In this document: one piece after another, positions 40,843 to 50,879 of the stretch
Layout of the letters: every line of letters starts with the position of its first letter
How positions within the stretch are numbered: the stretch's first letter is position 1
Assembly (NCBI RefSeq): GCF_000304475.1
Contig: NC_018943.1
Span: 558,001 to 622,000 of the forward strand
From: Kazachstania africana CBS 2517
Taxonomy: Eukaryota; Ascomycota; Saccharomycetes; Saccharomycetales; Saccharomycetaceae
DNA: 64,000 bases
Direction: 5' to 3'
Position numbers and translations under genes: made by a program
The notes under the pieces: generated by a model
What the model was told of the DNA's origin: nothing
Database searches by the model: none
Seen by the model: only the letters and a program-made list of their open reading frames with translations

Positions 40843-42726
40843 ATGATAGCAATCACTAATTCCAACAAACATCCTGCTCAGGACAATATAAGCTCAACGA
40901 CTTCCAAGAGGCGGAAGGTAGAGTTCTCAAACGAGGTAACATTTCATGCGATGCTAAACAATGAGAAAAATGATGATGTAACTGGCGTTACAAATATAAA
41001 TGACGAGGGCTTCTCTAGCGCCATGTACAAACGTTTTGTGAAGGCTGCACTAGATGATCTTGATAAAAAGGATACGACGCAACTTAATATGATTGCTAAC
41101 CAACTATCGTTTCCTGTAAAGAGTCCAGAAAGGATAAATCCAGAAAATCTAAATGTCCTATTAGATATTTTGTCAAGTAATATCAATAAAATCGACTCTA
41201 CTCGTGGTAACAATCTAATTCAATCCATCATCAATTTTGAAAAATGGTGGGAGTTACCATCGCCATCGCTAAATAAGTATATGTTCTTCATTAGAATCCT
41301 GTGTTCGAGTATACCCAAGTGGTGGCAAGATGTTTCGTTAAACTTAATTTCTAATATGACTTTGCCTCTTTCAAAAACTGAGTCTCATCATGAAATTTTG
41401 TCATATTTCTTAAAAATGATACCATCATCAATCAATTTTATTGATTCTTATTTAGTCAAGTTCTTCCCAAATAAAAACGATACCAAGAAGAAAATTGTTA
41501 ATTATGTTTCAAACATGTTGAAGTTGATATCTTATTGTAAAGAATTAAGATTTCAAATCTGGTCCTTAATAATCGAAAGAGTTATATCTATTGATGTTGA
41601 ATTACAAAATGAACTAGATGAAATGGATGATGATATTGAAGATAATTTTGAAGAAAGTGAAGATGAGGACGATGAAGATGATGAGAATGACGATGATGAG
41701 GATGATGAACTTTTAAATGATGTCGGTGGAGTAGAGAGTGATGATGAAAGTAAGTTGGATGAGGAAGATGATGAAATGGAAGGTGATGAAGAATATAACG
41801 TTGAAGCAACGCAGGGCATTAAAGAGTTGTCACTAAAGCTTGATTCAATAATGATGATAGTAAGCGATTGCATCGGTAAAGAATTGACACCAGAGAGTCT
41901 AGAGTCTGGCGAAGGTATTGGTATATTCAATACTTTGATTACTCTATTTAAAACACACATCCTACCAACCTATTATACCAGATCTATCCAATACATTATG
42001 TTTCATATTTCACAGCAACAACCGGAATTAATGGACTCTTTTCTAGTTACATTGATAGATACATCATTTTCAACAAATGAAACATCAGAAAAGAAAATCA
42101 AATCTCTACAGTACTTGGGCTCCTATATTGCCCGTGCTAAGAGACTATCAAGACAACAAATTGTATTTGTTGCTAGTTATATTACCTCCTGGCTAAATAG
42201 ATATGTCATTGAGAGAGAAGAGGAAGTTGACCAACCAGGCGGCATGGAGAGATTTAAGCATTTTTACGCAGCATTTCAAGCATTATGTTATATTTTCTGT
42301 TTTAGACACAACTTCTTTAAGGATCAAGATGGTAACTGGGAAATTGAGCTGGATAAATTTTTCCAGAGGATGATTATCTCAAAATTCAATCCTCTCAAAT
42401 ATTGTAATGAGAATGTCATGCTGATGTTTGCAAAGATTACTCAGAAGGAGGATATTGCCTACTGTTTCAGCATAATTGAAAAAAATAATAACGAAAGGTT
42501 AAGAGGTATTATGGGTAAAGCAGATAATCCAGGCAGTGATTCCAAAAAACAACTTGCATCTGCATCGACATGGTCACTGGCTACAAGACAACAGTTTATC
42601 GATTTGCAAAGCTATTTCCCCTTTGACCCACTATTTTTAAAGAATTATAAACGCATGATGAAAGATTACTATATTGAATGGAGCGAGGCAAGTAGTGACT
42701 ACGAGAGCGATGAATCAGATGAGTGA
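40843..42726 (+). CDS. RRN3: RNA polymerase I initiation factor Rrn3 (TIF-IA)
   Basis: The protein is 627 residues, equal to S. cerevisiae Rrn3. It is a HEAT-repeat protein interrupted by a strongly acidic insert (about residues 250-325, runs of Asp and Glu), which is the family's characteristic acidic loop. Conserved C-terminal text includes SFPFDP-like QSYFPFDPLFLKN and an acidic end. Rrn3 binds the stalk of polymerase I and recruits it to rDNA promoters, under TOR control. Gene order YPK1-RRN3-SSH4, all on one strand, equals S. cerevisiae. Confidence 0.95.
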   Translation: MIAITNSNKHPAQDNISSTTSKRRKVEFSNEVTFHAMLNNEKNDDVTGVTNINDEGFSSAMYKRFVKAALDDLDKKDTTQLNMIANQLSFPVKSPERINPENLNVLLDILSSNINKIDSTRGNNLIQSIINFEKWWELPSPSLNKYMFFIRILCSSIPKWWQDVSLNLISNMTLPLSKTESHHEILSYFLKMIPSSINFIDSYLVKFFPNKNDTKKKIVNYVSNMLKLISYCKELRFQIWSLIIERVISIDVELQNELDEMDDDIEDNFEESEDEDDEDDENDDDEDDELLNDVGGVESDDESKLDEEDDEMEGDEEYNVEATQGIKELSLKLDSIMMIVSDCIGKELTPESLESGEGIGIFNTLITLFKTHILPTYYTRSIQYIMFHISQQQPELMDSFLVTLIDTSFSTNETSEKKIKSLQYLGSYIARAKRLSRQQIVFVASYITSWLNRYVIEREEEVDQPGGMERFKHFYAAFQALCYIFCFRHNFFKDQDGNWEIELDKFFQRMIISKFNPLKYCNENVMLMFAKITQKEDIAYCFSIIEKNNNERLRGIMGKADNPGSDSKKQLASASTWSLATRQQFIDLQSYFPFDPLFLKNYKRMMKDYYIEWSEASSDYESDESDE

Positions 42727-43039
42727 CGAATCAAATGACTAATCCGTGCTTCCTTCTTTCCTTCTTTTGCATTAATATGTAGTGTTTCTATAGCATAATA
42801 TACAAACAGTTTTAAAAATAATTTATTAAAATGCTTCTTGGTACCAAATTCCATCGAGTTAAGTGCTGCTGCTGTTCTTCACTATTTGCTCATTTTATAG
42901 CCTTCTGATAATCATGCAACTAATTTATTAGTGTGATGAACATCTCCGGAAATACAAAAAAATTCATTGCATTCAAAGGATTTTAATTTGAAGTGAGTGG
43001 GATAAACATTGAGGACCAATCTACGATACGAGTGGCGAG
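42727..43039. other. RRN3-SSH4 spacer
   Basis: AT-rich 3' end of RRN3 and SSH4 promoter; nothing else recognised. Confidence 0.4.
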
Positions 43040-44722
43040 ATGATTGTACCTCAGTATACTAATGTCTTCAGTAGACCTGAGGAATCGAGGCCAGGATATG
43101 ACGATTCGGGCCCTATACAGTTTGCTAATGAATTAACACCCCCGCAGCCTCCATCAGGGTTTGATTCTGATCCCGGTGCTATTAGTTTGGCATTTTTGAT
43201 AAGTTTATCAGTCACGTTTGCTATGCTCATGCTTATACTAATAGTTATTGCAGCCTATTTGACATTTTTCAGCACTGATGAGACAGAGTATGATGAAGAG
43301 AATGCAAGTAGAAGTAACGTGCCGCCAAACATTGGCAGAACAAGACCATTCCATTCTTTGCTGTTTAATAAGAAACATAATGGTTTGCTATTGGATTCAA
43401 GCTTTAATGAACCTGGGGACTCTGAAGACAGTGTAAAATTCAAGGAAATTGAACGAAATGAATTCAAGAAAATGTCAAATTTTGAAATTCAATTGTACGA
43501 AAGGTGCAAAGAATTTCAAAAGCTATCACCTCCAAACGTTTCAGAATTTGGTACTTTTTTGAAATCAAATGATCTAACATTTATAAAAGATAGAGGTATA
43601 TCAAGTTTTTATCTTTTACCAAGCATTAATGACAACGTTGACATTGAAGGGAATTTCTTACCTAGTTTCATTGTACAAGACAAGTTAGATGTGACATTCA
43701 CTAAGTTCAACCAGAGTTCGTCTACGATAATGAATTATCCATTTCCTTATAATAAAAAAGATGCAGTATATTTTGAAGTTAAGGTGTTTAAGCACTTCAA
43801 TGAGCATTCCAATACCATTTTCAGCATAGGTTTAACGACTATACCAAATCCATACTTTAGAATACCGGGGACATATAAGTACTCGATTGCATATGAATCA
43901 ACGGGGAAGTTGAGAATAAATAATCCTTTTACGGCTAGTACATTGTTACCTAAGTTACAAGAAGGAGATGTAGTGGGTTTTGGTTATAAATATAAAACAG
44001 GCACAATTTTTATCACTCATAATGGTAAGAAATTGATGGATGTGACACAAGGTGTTAATATCGATTTGTTTGTTAGCATAGGTGCAATAAATGCGTCGTA
44101 TACAAGAACGTATACTAAAGACGGATTATTGGAAGATCCAGACAACGTATCGTTACGTGAGGCATTATCAGAAGGTAGAGATATTCAATTACCTGAAAAG
44201 ATACAGAAAGTTCATGACCCAAATAATATAAGCGATATGATTGAGAATGATGAAGTGCAACTACAACTGAACTTAGGTCAAATTGGATACGTGTTTATCG
44301 AAGCCAATGTGAAAAAATATGCATTTGCAAGTGTTTATGGTCAAATAGGAGTACCACCTGCCTATAACGGGGCAGAGCTTAATAAAGACATCATTTTACA
44401 GAAGGGTGAAGAACTACCACCATCTTATCTTGACAATAATAATGATAATATCATAAGTATTGGAACGAGCACTGCAGGGCAGCTGGGACTTTTGGAAGGA
44501 ACCAGCTCCGACCGTCGAACTTCTAATTACTCACAGAACCAATCACATGATCTACAATATGAGAGGGCTTCTTCAGCATATGATCAGGAGCACAATGCCT
44601 ATGATGATGCGTTGGCTGAAAATGAACTGAGTGACAATGAGGGTGGTAATACGAAAACCGCCAAACAAAGGAAACAGCATAAAAAACATCACAAGAAAAG
44701 GAAGAAAAGATTAAGAAAGTGA
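43040..44722 (+). CDS. SSH4: Vacuolar/endosomal Rsp5 adaptor Ssh4 (SPRY domain)
   Basis: The product is 560 residues (S. cerevisiae Ssh4 579). A single membrane segment lies near residues 47-76 (ISLAFLISLSVTFAMLMLILIVIAAY). The B30.2/SPRY domain spans roughly 190-370 and includes YFEVKVFKHF, GLTTIPNPYFRIPG and GDVVGFGYKYKTGTIF. Two PPxY motifs, PPAY and PPSY, recruit the ubiquitin ligase Rsp5, and the C-terminal tail is very basic. Ssh4 and its paralogue Ear1 direct cargo ubiquitination for sorting into the vacuole. It lies next to RRN3 and convergent with SRP21, as in S. cerevisiae. Confidence 0.93.
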   Translation: MIVPQYTNVFSRPEESRPGYDDSGPIQFANELTPPQPPSGFDSDPGAISLAFLISLSVTFAMLMLILIVIAAYLTFFSTDETEYDEENASRSNVPPNIGRTRPFHSLLFNKKHNGLLLDSSFNEPGDSEDSVKFKEIERNEFKKMSNFEIQLYERCKEFQKLSPPNVSEFGTFLKSNDLTFIKDRGISSFYLLPSINDNVDIEGNFLPSFIVQDKLDVTFTKFNQSSSTIMNYPFPYNKKDAVYFEVKVFKHFNEHSNTIFSIGLTTIPNPYFRIPGTYKYSIAYESTGKLRINNPFTASTLLPKLQEGDVVGFGYKYKTGTIFITHNGKKLMDVTQGVNIDLFVSIGAINASYTRTYTKDGLLEDPDNVSLREALSEGRDIQLPEKIQKVHDPNNISDMIENDEVQLQLNLGQIGYVFIEANVKKYAFASVYGQIGVPPAYNGAELNKDIILQKGEELPPSYLDNNNDNIISIGTSTAGQLGLLEGTSSDRRTSNYSQNQSHDLQYERASSAYDQEHNAYDDALAENELSDNEGGNTKTAKQRKQHKKHHKKRKKRLRK

Positions 44723-44758
44723 AATAGAGAGGCCCACATAGTTGGTCAAAATGTGAGC

Positions 44759-44786
<28 letters not shown>
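44759..44786. repeat. (AT)14 microsatellite
   Basis: An uninterrupted AT dinucleotide run in the convergent SSH4/SRP21 spacer, 37 bp after the SSH4 stop. It probably forms part of the 3'-end (efficiency element) signals of both genes. Confidence 0.95.
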
Positions 44787-44789
<3 letters not shown>

Positions 44790-44857
44790 TCATATTATAA
44801 TGCATAAGAAACCATATTTTTGTAACTTAAAATTAGCTTATAAGCATACATGTATAT

Positions 44858-45301
44858 TTAATGTTTCTTCTTATTCCTGCTCTTGCTTTTCTTTTTCTTA
44901 GACAAATTAGTGGTTGCTGGTGCAGCTTTTGTTTCAGGAATATATTCTTTAACTTTAGTATTAGCCATAAAAGCACTTAGACCAACAGTGTTGATAGTTT
45001 TAATCTTCTTGCTTGTTTTATCAGCATGCAACAGTTTTTTGGTTATTTTCCTCTTTGGGATAATAGTGACACCTCTTGGGCCCAATGAGTTCAGTAGCTT
45101 TGAGACGTCTTTACTTTTATTTGTCCTAAATTTGTAGTTTGTGTTCAAATGAGGGTTATGAATCTTGAATGAAACATTTGAACTTTTCTCTTTCTTGCCA
45201 TTTTTTGGATTATATGTTATGGAAATTGTCGATTGTGATGGATTTATTTCGAATAATCTTATACCATTCACTATAAATGTATCAATGGGCTTAACTGACA
45301 T
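44858..45301 (-). CDS. SRP21: Signal recognition particle subunit Srp21
   Basis: This 147-residue protein starts MSVKPIDTFIVNGIRLFEINPSQ. It contains FRTNKSKDVSKLLNSLGPRGVTI, matching S. cerevisiae Srp21 (167 residues), the fungal counterpart of metazoan SRP9. It ends in a Lys/Arg-rich tail (KKKKSKSRNKKKH). With Srp14 it forms the Alu-domain part of SRP that slows elongation while ribosomes are targeted to the ER. It is divergent from DGR2, as in S. cerevisiae. Confidence 0.95.
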   Translation of the reverse strand: MSVKPIDTFIVNGIRLFEINPSQSTISITYNPKNGKKEKSSNVSFKIHNPHLNTNYKFRTNKSKDVSKLLNSLGPRGVTIIPKRKITKKLLHADKTSKKIKTINTVGLSAFMANTKVKEYIPETKAAPATTNLSKKKKSKSRNKKKH

Positions 45302-45769
45302 GATATTATGTGATATTCTCTAATGCTTGTTAGTCATAAATTTCCAATTCAGTTGCTTAGTCTGAGTATGTTTTTTACGATTTTTTTTTCGTTGAAGCAC
45401 TGCAACTGCCAGCTATTCAAAGAAAAGACACAGCCAGCCGAATGGAATATGACAGAGGTATCGAGGCTTAATTTGTTAACTCTTTACAACCATCTCTTAT
45501 GGCTCATGTGCTATCGAATCATATGCTGTCAAAATTAGCAAGAGAAGTTTACGTTTCTTGGAGCCACTGACCATCCGAGCCTAATTATGTTCGGAAGTGA
45601 TCCTGTGACATCTTCAACATAAGAAAGTGGTAGAGCAGGCTACCACCATCACTAGTAACTTGAATATTGATGGTGACAGAATACTAAGATCCGAGCCTGT
45701 CAGAATGGGAACTCTCTCTTTTCTCAAGCTATAAATAGAACTGCTTCACATGTGTCAATGGTAACCCAC

Positions 45770-45803
<34 letters not shown>

Positions 45804-46144
45804 GCTGGACTCGGATCCGGGCTTCTTTCCACGGAATATACACCCTGTTTGGGCTTGAAGATCGAGACCTTAATAACATGCGATCGATACCTTGACTAGC
45901 AAAAGACAGAAGGGTTTTATTGCAGAAGCCTCGAGAAGCCCTTGTTACTCTGATTCGAATAATCACAGTGGCTGAATTCGGGACCATTAGACGTGCTTTG
46001 TCAAGTATATTATATTATACAACAAAAGGGTAATTGTATAAAAGATAACTCACTGATACTGGATCTGTTTCCTCCGTGCTAGTATATCCTTCTTCCTCTC
46101 TCAAAAGTACTGGCTAGTTTGTGATCTATACATTTCGGAATACC
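45302..46144. other. 840-bp divergent spacer SRP21/DGR2 with hairpins and a CT tract
   Basis: Holds both promoters. Two inverted repeats overlap by three bases: GTGGTAG/CTACCAC (45627-45633 with 45640-45646) and CACCATCA/TGATGGTG (45644-45651 with 45668-45675). The 10-mer ATCCGAGCCT occurs twice, near 45573 and 45691. A CT tract follows at 45772-45803. A 71-codon and an 87-codon ORF here show no recognisable protein. Confidence 0.5.
45772..45803. repeat. CT/GA dinucleotide tract
   Basis: A nearly pure CT run on the plus strand, about 340 bp upstream of the DGR2 ATG. GA/CT tracts of this kind disfavour or position nucleosomes in yeast promoters. Confidence 0.95.
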
Positions 46145-48625
46145 ATGTTTAAGTTGAGAACTACACCCACGAAGAACACACCCACGAAAGATCAATCTAG
46201 TGCAGGCAGGTCTGGATCTATGGAAGATACGTCAGATGAATTGAGAAATGACAGCACCACTGAAAATGATGATGAGGAGGATGATGATGAATCTGATAGT
46301 GTGCAAACACCAAGTGAAATTGCTAGTAAACAGAAAAATGATGTATTCTCACAACGAAATCCTATATATTCCGCAGATATTAAACCTTTGAAATTCAGAA
46401 TGACTAATAGTGGTTTAAATGAAAAGACAAGGTCAAGTTACTCTCCTTCAAAGCTTAATCTGCGACATTTAGAGACTGTAGGAGATCGTATACGTAGAGA
46501 ATCAAACCCTCTAAGTGAGTTGTTGGACTTAGGTCAAATTAACAAGGAGGAATTCTTGGAATATTTGAGAAAACCTAAATATATCAAGCTATTTCATAAA
46601 AAAACGAATAGATCAGAAAATGGACCCTTTAAACGGCTGTTTTTGGCTCAGGAACTGGAAATTGGTGAAGAACGTGCTTCGAAACCATTGAATAAACGGA
46701 TATCCATATCTTCAAGAGCAGATCTTTCACAAACTGCTATTTGGTCCACAAAATTCAGTAAAGATGGTAAATATATGGCAACGGCCGGTAAAGACGGTGT
46801 ATTGAGAATATGGAAAGTCATAAGTAGTCCGGTGGAGAGATGGGAGTTGGATCGTATAGAAAAATCTAATAATGTATCTATGCAGCAAACATTGGCCAAA
46901 TTGAAGCAACCACAGAAGAATAAAAATAACACTGAGAGTGTAAATTTATACGCACCTCTATTCAGACCAAAACCCGTTAAAGTGTTCAAGGAACATCACT
47001 ATGATATCTTGGACCTAGATTGGTCAAAAAATAATTTCATATTGACAGCCTCAATGGACAAGACTGTAAGACTTTGGCATGTTGACAGAAAGGAATCATT
47101 GAAAACTTTTGTTCATGCTGATTTTGTTACAGGTGCAAAGTTCCATCCCAATGACGATCGCTTTTTCATTACCGGATGCCTTGATCATAAATGCCGACTG
47201 TGGTCCATTGTTGATAGTGAAGTGAGTTATGAATATGATTGTGGTGATCTGATTACTTCCATTGCTATAAGCCCTGTGGATGGTAAATTTACTGTAGTGG
47301 GAACTTTCAATGGTTGGATCCACGTCCTAGAGACTGCAGGATTGAAACACATTAGTTTATTTCATGTAAAAGATAAAAAGACTCAAGGAGAGCGCGCTAA
47401 AGTTACTGCTTCTTCAACCTCATCTTCACCGACAACAGAAAGCCCAGAAAAGTCTTTTAAAGGTCCAAGAATTACTGGGATCCAAGTTGTACAGGCGTCT
47501 GCTAAAGATACTACTAAAATTGTAGTAACATCGAATGATTCAAGGATTAGAGTATTCGATTTGGTTTCATTGAAGTTGCTCGAATTCTTAAAGGGATTCC
47601 ATAGCGGATCCTCACAGCATGAGGCACAATTTCAAATTTGGAAAAAACAACCAATTGTCATTTCTAGCAGTGAGGATCATTGGTTATATAGTTGGAAACT
47701 GAACTCTTATGATGCATTCATATTATTAGATAATTTACAATCGGAATCGAAACCAACTGCTAAGATAAGGGATTTATTGAATAGATCCGTATCAGGTAAT
47801 GGTAATATTTCTAATCCTAACGCTTTTCATGATGCTTTCGAATCAGAATCAGATACAAGGCCAAGACACAGTCATCATCACCCATTGTTCTCAAACCCTA
47901 TCAAATATTTAGCGAGGTCACATAATAATGCAGACTCTTACTCTAAAAAGAATTCCCATTATATTTCATTTCATGCACACCATGCGCCAATTACTACAGC
48001 CGTAATTGCACCTAATGAAACTTCCAAGGTCTTATCCTTATCAAATGACTTCATATGTGAATTATCATTGCAATATTTAAAGGAGCAAGAAGTTACTAAA
48101 GGTATATTACATTCAACTAGTACATCATCTAGTGTTTCAGATGCTATTGGGACTATCCTAGTAACTACGGATAGTAATGGACTGATCCGAATCTTTAGGA
48201 CAGATATGTCCCCCAAAATTAGAAAGAATGTTTTAGCAAAACTTCAAAGTCTCAAGAACGTGACTGTCAAGCCAAAAAGTTCCATATCAGACATCTTATC
48301 TGAGCCAATATCCAGCCAGGAGATATCGAATTATAATGTAAATATTCCAGGTACTTTAAACAATCATTATTCAACAAGATCGAATATCGTGAAACCGAAT
48401 ATGACAAAATCGGAAGGAAGTCTTATTTCGACCAAATCGGCACACGACAGTTCAACTTCTTTTACGAACTCAAATACTACGATTTCAGACGAAACTCAAA
48501 TTGAGCTCAGATGTAACATTTGTAACGGTACTCGGTTTGAATCCACTTTCAAGAATGCATTGGGACAAAGAGAAAATGGCTATTATTGTCTTGACTGTGG
48601 TACGGTACTAAACAACTTCAGATAA
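46145..48625 (+). CDS. DGR2: WD40-repeat protein Dgr2 with C-terminal zinc ribbon
   Basis: The ATG at 46145 (MFKLRTTPTKN) gives 826 residues (S. cerevisiae Dgr2 852); an in-frame GTG 24 bp upstream is not a likely start. After an acidic, low-complexity N-terminus there are WD40 repeats, including WSTKFSKDGKYMATAGKDGVLRIWK, LDWSKNNFILTASMDKTVRLWH and FHPNDDRFFITGCLDHKCRLWS. The last 40 residues form a CxxC...CxxC zinc ribbon (CNICNG...CLDCG) ending TVLNNFR, also present in S. cerevisiae Dgr2. Mutation of DGR2 gives 2-deoxyglucose resistance in S. cerevisiae; the molecular role is unknown. OAC1 follows, as there. Confidence 0.93.
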   Translation: MFKLRTTPTKNTPTKDQSSAGRSGSMEDTSDELRNDSTTENDDEEDDDESDSVQTPSEIASKQKNDVFSQRNPIYSADIKPLKFRMTNSGLNEKTRSSYSPSKLNLRHLETVGDRIRRESNPLSELLDLGQINKEEFLEYLRKPKYIKLFHKKTNRSENGPFKRLFLAQELEIGEERASKPLNKRISISSRADLSQTAIWSTKFSKDGKYMATAGKDGVLRIWKVISSPVERWELDRIEKSNNVSMQQTLAKLKQPQKNKNNTESVNLYAPLFRPKPVKVFKEHHYDILDLDWSKNNFILTASMDKTVRLWHVDRKESLKTFVHADFVTGAKFHPNDDRFFITGCLDHKCRLWSIVDSEVSYEYDCGDLITSIAISPVDGKFTVVGTFNGWIHVLETAGLKHISLFHVKDKKTQGERAKVTASSTSSSPTTESPEKSFKGPRITGIQVVQASAKDTTKIVVTSNDSRIRVFDLVSLKLLEFLKGFHSGSSQHEAQFQIWKKQPIVISSSEDHWLYSWKLNSYDAFILLDNLQSESKPTAKIRDLLNRSVSGNGNISNPNAFHDAFESESDTRPRHSHHHPLFSNPIKYLARSHNNADSYSKKNSHYISFHAHHAPITTAVIAPNETSKVLSLSNDFICELSLQYLKEQEVTKGILHSTSTSSSVSDAIGTILVTTDSNGLIRIFRTDMSPKIRKNVLAKLQSLKNVTVKPKSSISDILSEPISSQEISNYNVNIPGTLNNHYSTRSNIVKPNMTKSEGSLISTKSAHDSSTSFTNSNTTISDETQIELRCNICNGTRFESTFKNALGQRENGYYCLDCGTVLNNFR

Positions 48626-48942
48626 GAATATACTTGGTCTACCTTCTGCACATACTTCCTATTCTTTTACCTCTGATTTATATACGTACCTCACGTGTAA
48701 ATATATATTCATCTCTTGCTGATTAAAAAAAGATAAGATTTAGATTACTGTCTTCGACGCGATTTGCCGGTACCGCTTACTGTGGGGGAAATATCAATGA
48801 TTCATTCGAGAGTACTTCGAGAAAGTGGATATTGATATACAAATATTTGTGGATGATTCATAGTACTTATATAAGCAATAGCTACTGTATTCTTCAATGA
48901 TGATTGGCAAAGGGAGCTATGATTTAGGGAAACGTACAAGTG
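48626..48942. promoter_or_regulatory. OAC1 promoter with Leu3-like and Cbf1 motifs
   Basis: CCGGTACCGC at 48767-48776, about 167 bp before the OAC1 ATG, matches the Leu3 site CCGGNNCCGG in nine of ten positions. OAC1 is a known Leu3 target in S. cerevisiae because its carrier moves alpha-isopropylmalate. TCACGTG (48691-48697) is a Cbf1 core. A short TATATAAG lies near 48868. Confidence 0.5.
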
Positions 48943-49908
48943 ATGACCAAGAAAGAGATTGAACAAACAGCAGCCCAAAAATTATCGAAAGTTGGTTCGT
49001 TTACAGCAGGCGGTCTTGCTGCTTGCATTGCAGTGACAGTTACAAATCCCATCGAGATGATTAAAACTAGGTTACAGTTACAAGGAGAATTATCTTCAGC
49101 GGTATCAGCACAGGCGAATCACATATATCGAAATCCACTGCAAGCATTTCGAGTGATTTTCAAGAATGAAGGTATAAGAGGCCTACAAAAAGGTTTATTT
49201 GCTGCATATTTTTATCAAATTGGTTTAAATGGTTCAAGATTGGGATTTTACGAACCTATACGGAAATCGCTGAATCAATTCTTTTATTCAAGCATTGAAC
49301 CACATAAAGTTCAAAATGTCACTATAAATGCTACCTCTGGTGCCATTTCTGGGGCAATTGGTGGTGTCGTCGGATCCCCCTTGTATTTAGTTAAGACGAG
49401 GATGCAATCGTATTCTAATATAATCAAGATGGGTGATCAAACGCATTATTCTGGTTTATGGCATGGAATTACTGCAATCTTTAAAGAAAATGGTATAAAG
49501 GGCCTATTTCGAGGAGTTGATGCTGCTATCCTAAGAACTAGTATTGGTTCTGCCGCACAATTACCTACTTATAATGCAACAAAAAATTTCTTCATTCGAA
49601 ATGATATAATGAGAGATGGGCCTGGCTTACATCTTGCTTCCAGTATGGTTGCCGGAATTGTTGTTACGATCATTATGAATCCGTGGGATGTCGTTTTGAC
49701 GAGAATATATAATCAAAGAGATAACAGGTATAAAGGACCAATCGATTGTATGGTTAAAACTGCCAAAGTGGAAGGAATATCTGCATTATATAAAGGTTTT
49801 GACGCACATTTGCTCAGGATGGCACCACATACAATTATCTGTTTAACCGCCATGGAACAAACAATGAAATTTGTCTATTCCATTGAAAGTAGGATTCTAA
49901 AACCTTAG
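48943..49908 (+). CDS. OAC1: Mitochondrial oxaloacetate / alpha-isopropylmalate carrier
   Basis: Starting at the ATG at 48943 the product is 321 residues (S. cerevisiae Oac1 324). It is a three-repeat mitochondrial carrier whose Px(D/E)xx(K/R) signatures read NPIEMIKTRLQ, SPLYLVKTRMQ and NPWDVVLTRIYN. Six membrane helices are expected in the inner membrane. The specific text QIGLNGSRLGFYEPIR and GSAAQLPTYNATKN is diagnostic for Oac1. It carries oxaloacetate, sulfate and alpha-isopropylmalate and so links leucine synthesis across the membrane. VPH2 is convergent downstream, as in S. cerevisiae. Confidence 0.96.
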   Translation: MTKKEIEQTAAQKLSKVGSFTAGGLAACIAVTVTNPIEMIKTRLQLQGELSSAVSAQANHIYRNPLQAFRVIFKNEGIRGLQKGLFAAYFYQIGLNGSRLGFYEPIRKSLNQFFYSSIEPHKVQNVTINATSGAISGAIGGVVGSPLYLVKTRMQSYSNIIKMGDQTHYSGLWHGITAIFKENGIKGLFRGVDAAILRTSIGSAAQLPTYNATKNFFIRNDIMRDGPGLHLASSMVAGIVVTIIMNPWDVVLTRIYNQRDNRYKGPIDCMVKTAKVEGISALYKGFDAHLLRMAPHTIICLTAMEQTMKFVYSIESRILKP

Positions 49909-49932
49909 ACATAAAAAAACACGTTGCATTTT

Positions 49933-50571
49933 TTAAAGTGTCTTCACTATTTTCTTCCTTTCCTTCTTATTTTTTTCTCTAACTTTGGCATCATGGATTT
50001 TATTTAAGTAACTTTTATATAGCACTACCTCTGCGATGAGGACTAACAACCCAAAAAATAAGCATAGTAAGATTCTATAGTGAATAGCCAACCCAGCAGA
50101 ACTTTTAGACCAATACCAAATCGCCCAAATCACTGAAAGTACGCTTATCAGGATATTGAAAATAGTAGTGATTTGTTCTTTTATCTGTTTATTAATCTTA
50201 GACATTGTTAAGTTGTCGTTATCCATGTTCATGGTCTGTAAAGTTATCGACTTGTCATTTCTAATCATTGTTTGGTATTCAAGTTCTTGTTCTTTCAAAC
50301 TTAAGAGTTCTAATTGTTTCTTGAATTCAGTAGAATATCCTGATCCTGGAACATATTTCTCTTTGAATTTGAAATCAAATGGCGTTAGAAGGTCTTTTAA
50401 TCTGATTGCATCTTTCCAGTATGTTTCGTAAAAATCTAATAGCGCTGAAATTGGTATACTTTTCTTTTGCAAATAACTATTGATCTCAGTATTGAATTCA
50501 TCTCTCTTTGTTGTTTCATTGAGTTCCTGTAGTTTAATTTTTAGTGGCTCATTGATTTCAATCTCAAACAT
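49933..50571 (-). CDS. VPH2: ER protein for V-ATPase assembly Vph2/Vma12
   Basis: The protein is 212 residues (S. cerevisiae Vph2 215). A soluble helical N-terminus contains the family motif YWKDAIRLKDLLTPFDFKF. Two adjacent membrane segments (ILISVLSVIWAIWYW and ILLCLFFGLLVLIAEVVLY) are followed by a Lys-rich cytosolic tail fit for ER retention (REKNKKERKKIVKTL). With Vma21 and Vma22 it assembles the V0 sector of the vacuolar ATPase in the ER. Position next to OAC1 agrees with S. cerevisiae. Confidence 0.93.
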   Translation of the reverse strand: MFEIEINEPLKIKLQELNETTKRDEFNTEINSYLQKKSIPISALLDFYETYWKDAIRLKDLLTPFDFKFKEKYVPGSGYSTEFKKQLELLSLKEQELEYQTMIRNDKSITLQTMNMDNDNLTMSKINKQIKEQITTIFNILISVLSVIWAIWYWSKSSAGLAIHYRILLCLFFGLLVLIAEVVLYKSYLNKIHDAKVREKNKKERKKIVKTL

Positions 50572-50879
50572 TATTATATGATCATTTCCTTTTCTCTCTT
50601 CAATAGAGCAGCTACATGTTAACGATGCAAAAGTAACATCTTTTTTCTCGTGGAGTGAAAAACGTTGCTAAATTAGATCAGAAACGATTTCACTTAGTGA
50701 ATGAAAGTTACCTATTGTTTCAGCGTCACCATGTACTGTCTAGCGAGTATGATGTGAAGATGGAGTCAACTGTCACTTCCTGATAGTTCGCATTTTGTTT
50801 TTTGTAGTGTGGGGGGCTGTATGTCATGCAAGCGGATAATAGAAGGGAGCAAATACTCACGAGAATACAAAAGTACTAT
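50572..50879. other. Spacer VPH2 / tRNA-Ala
   Basis: VPH2 promoter and tRNA 5' flank. I found no LTR remnants, although yeast tRNA flanks often carry them. Confidence 0.4.

Noticed and set aside
41553..41960. 135-codon Ser-rich ORF antisense to RRN3
   Set aside because: It is the antisense image of the Asp/Glu-rich acidic insert of Rrn3 (GAT/GAA read as Ser codons).
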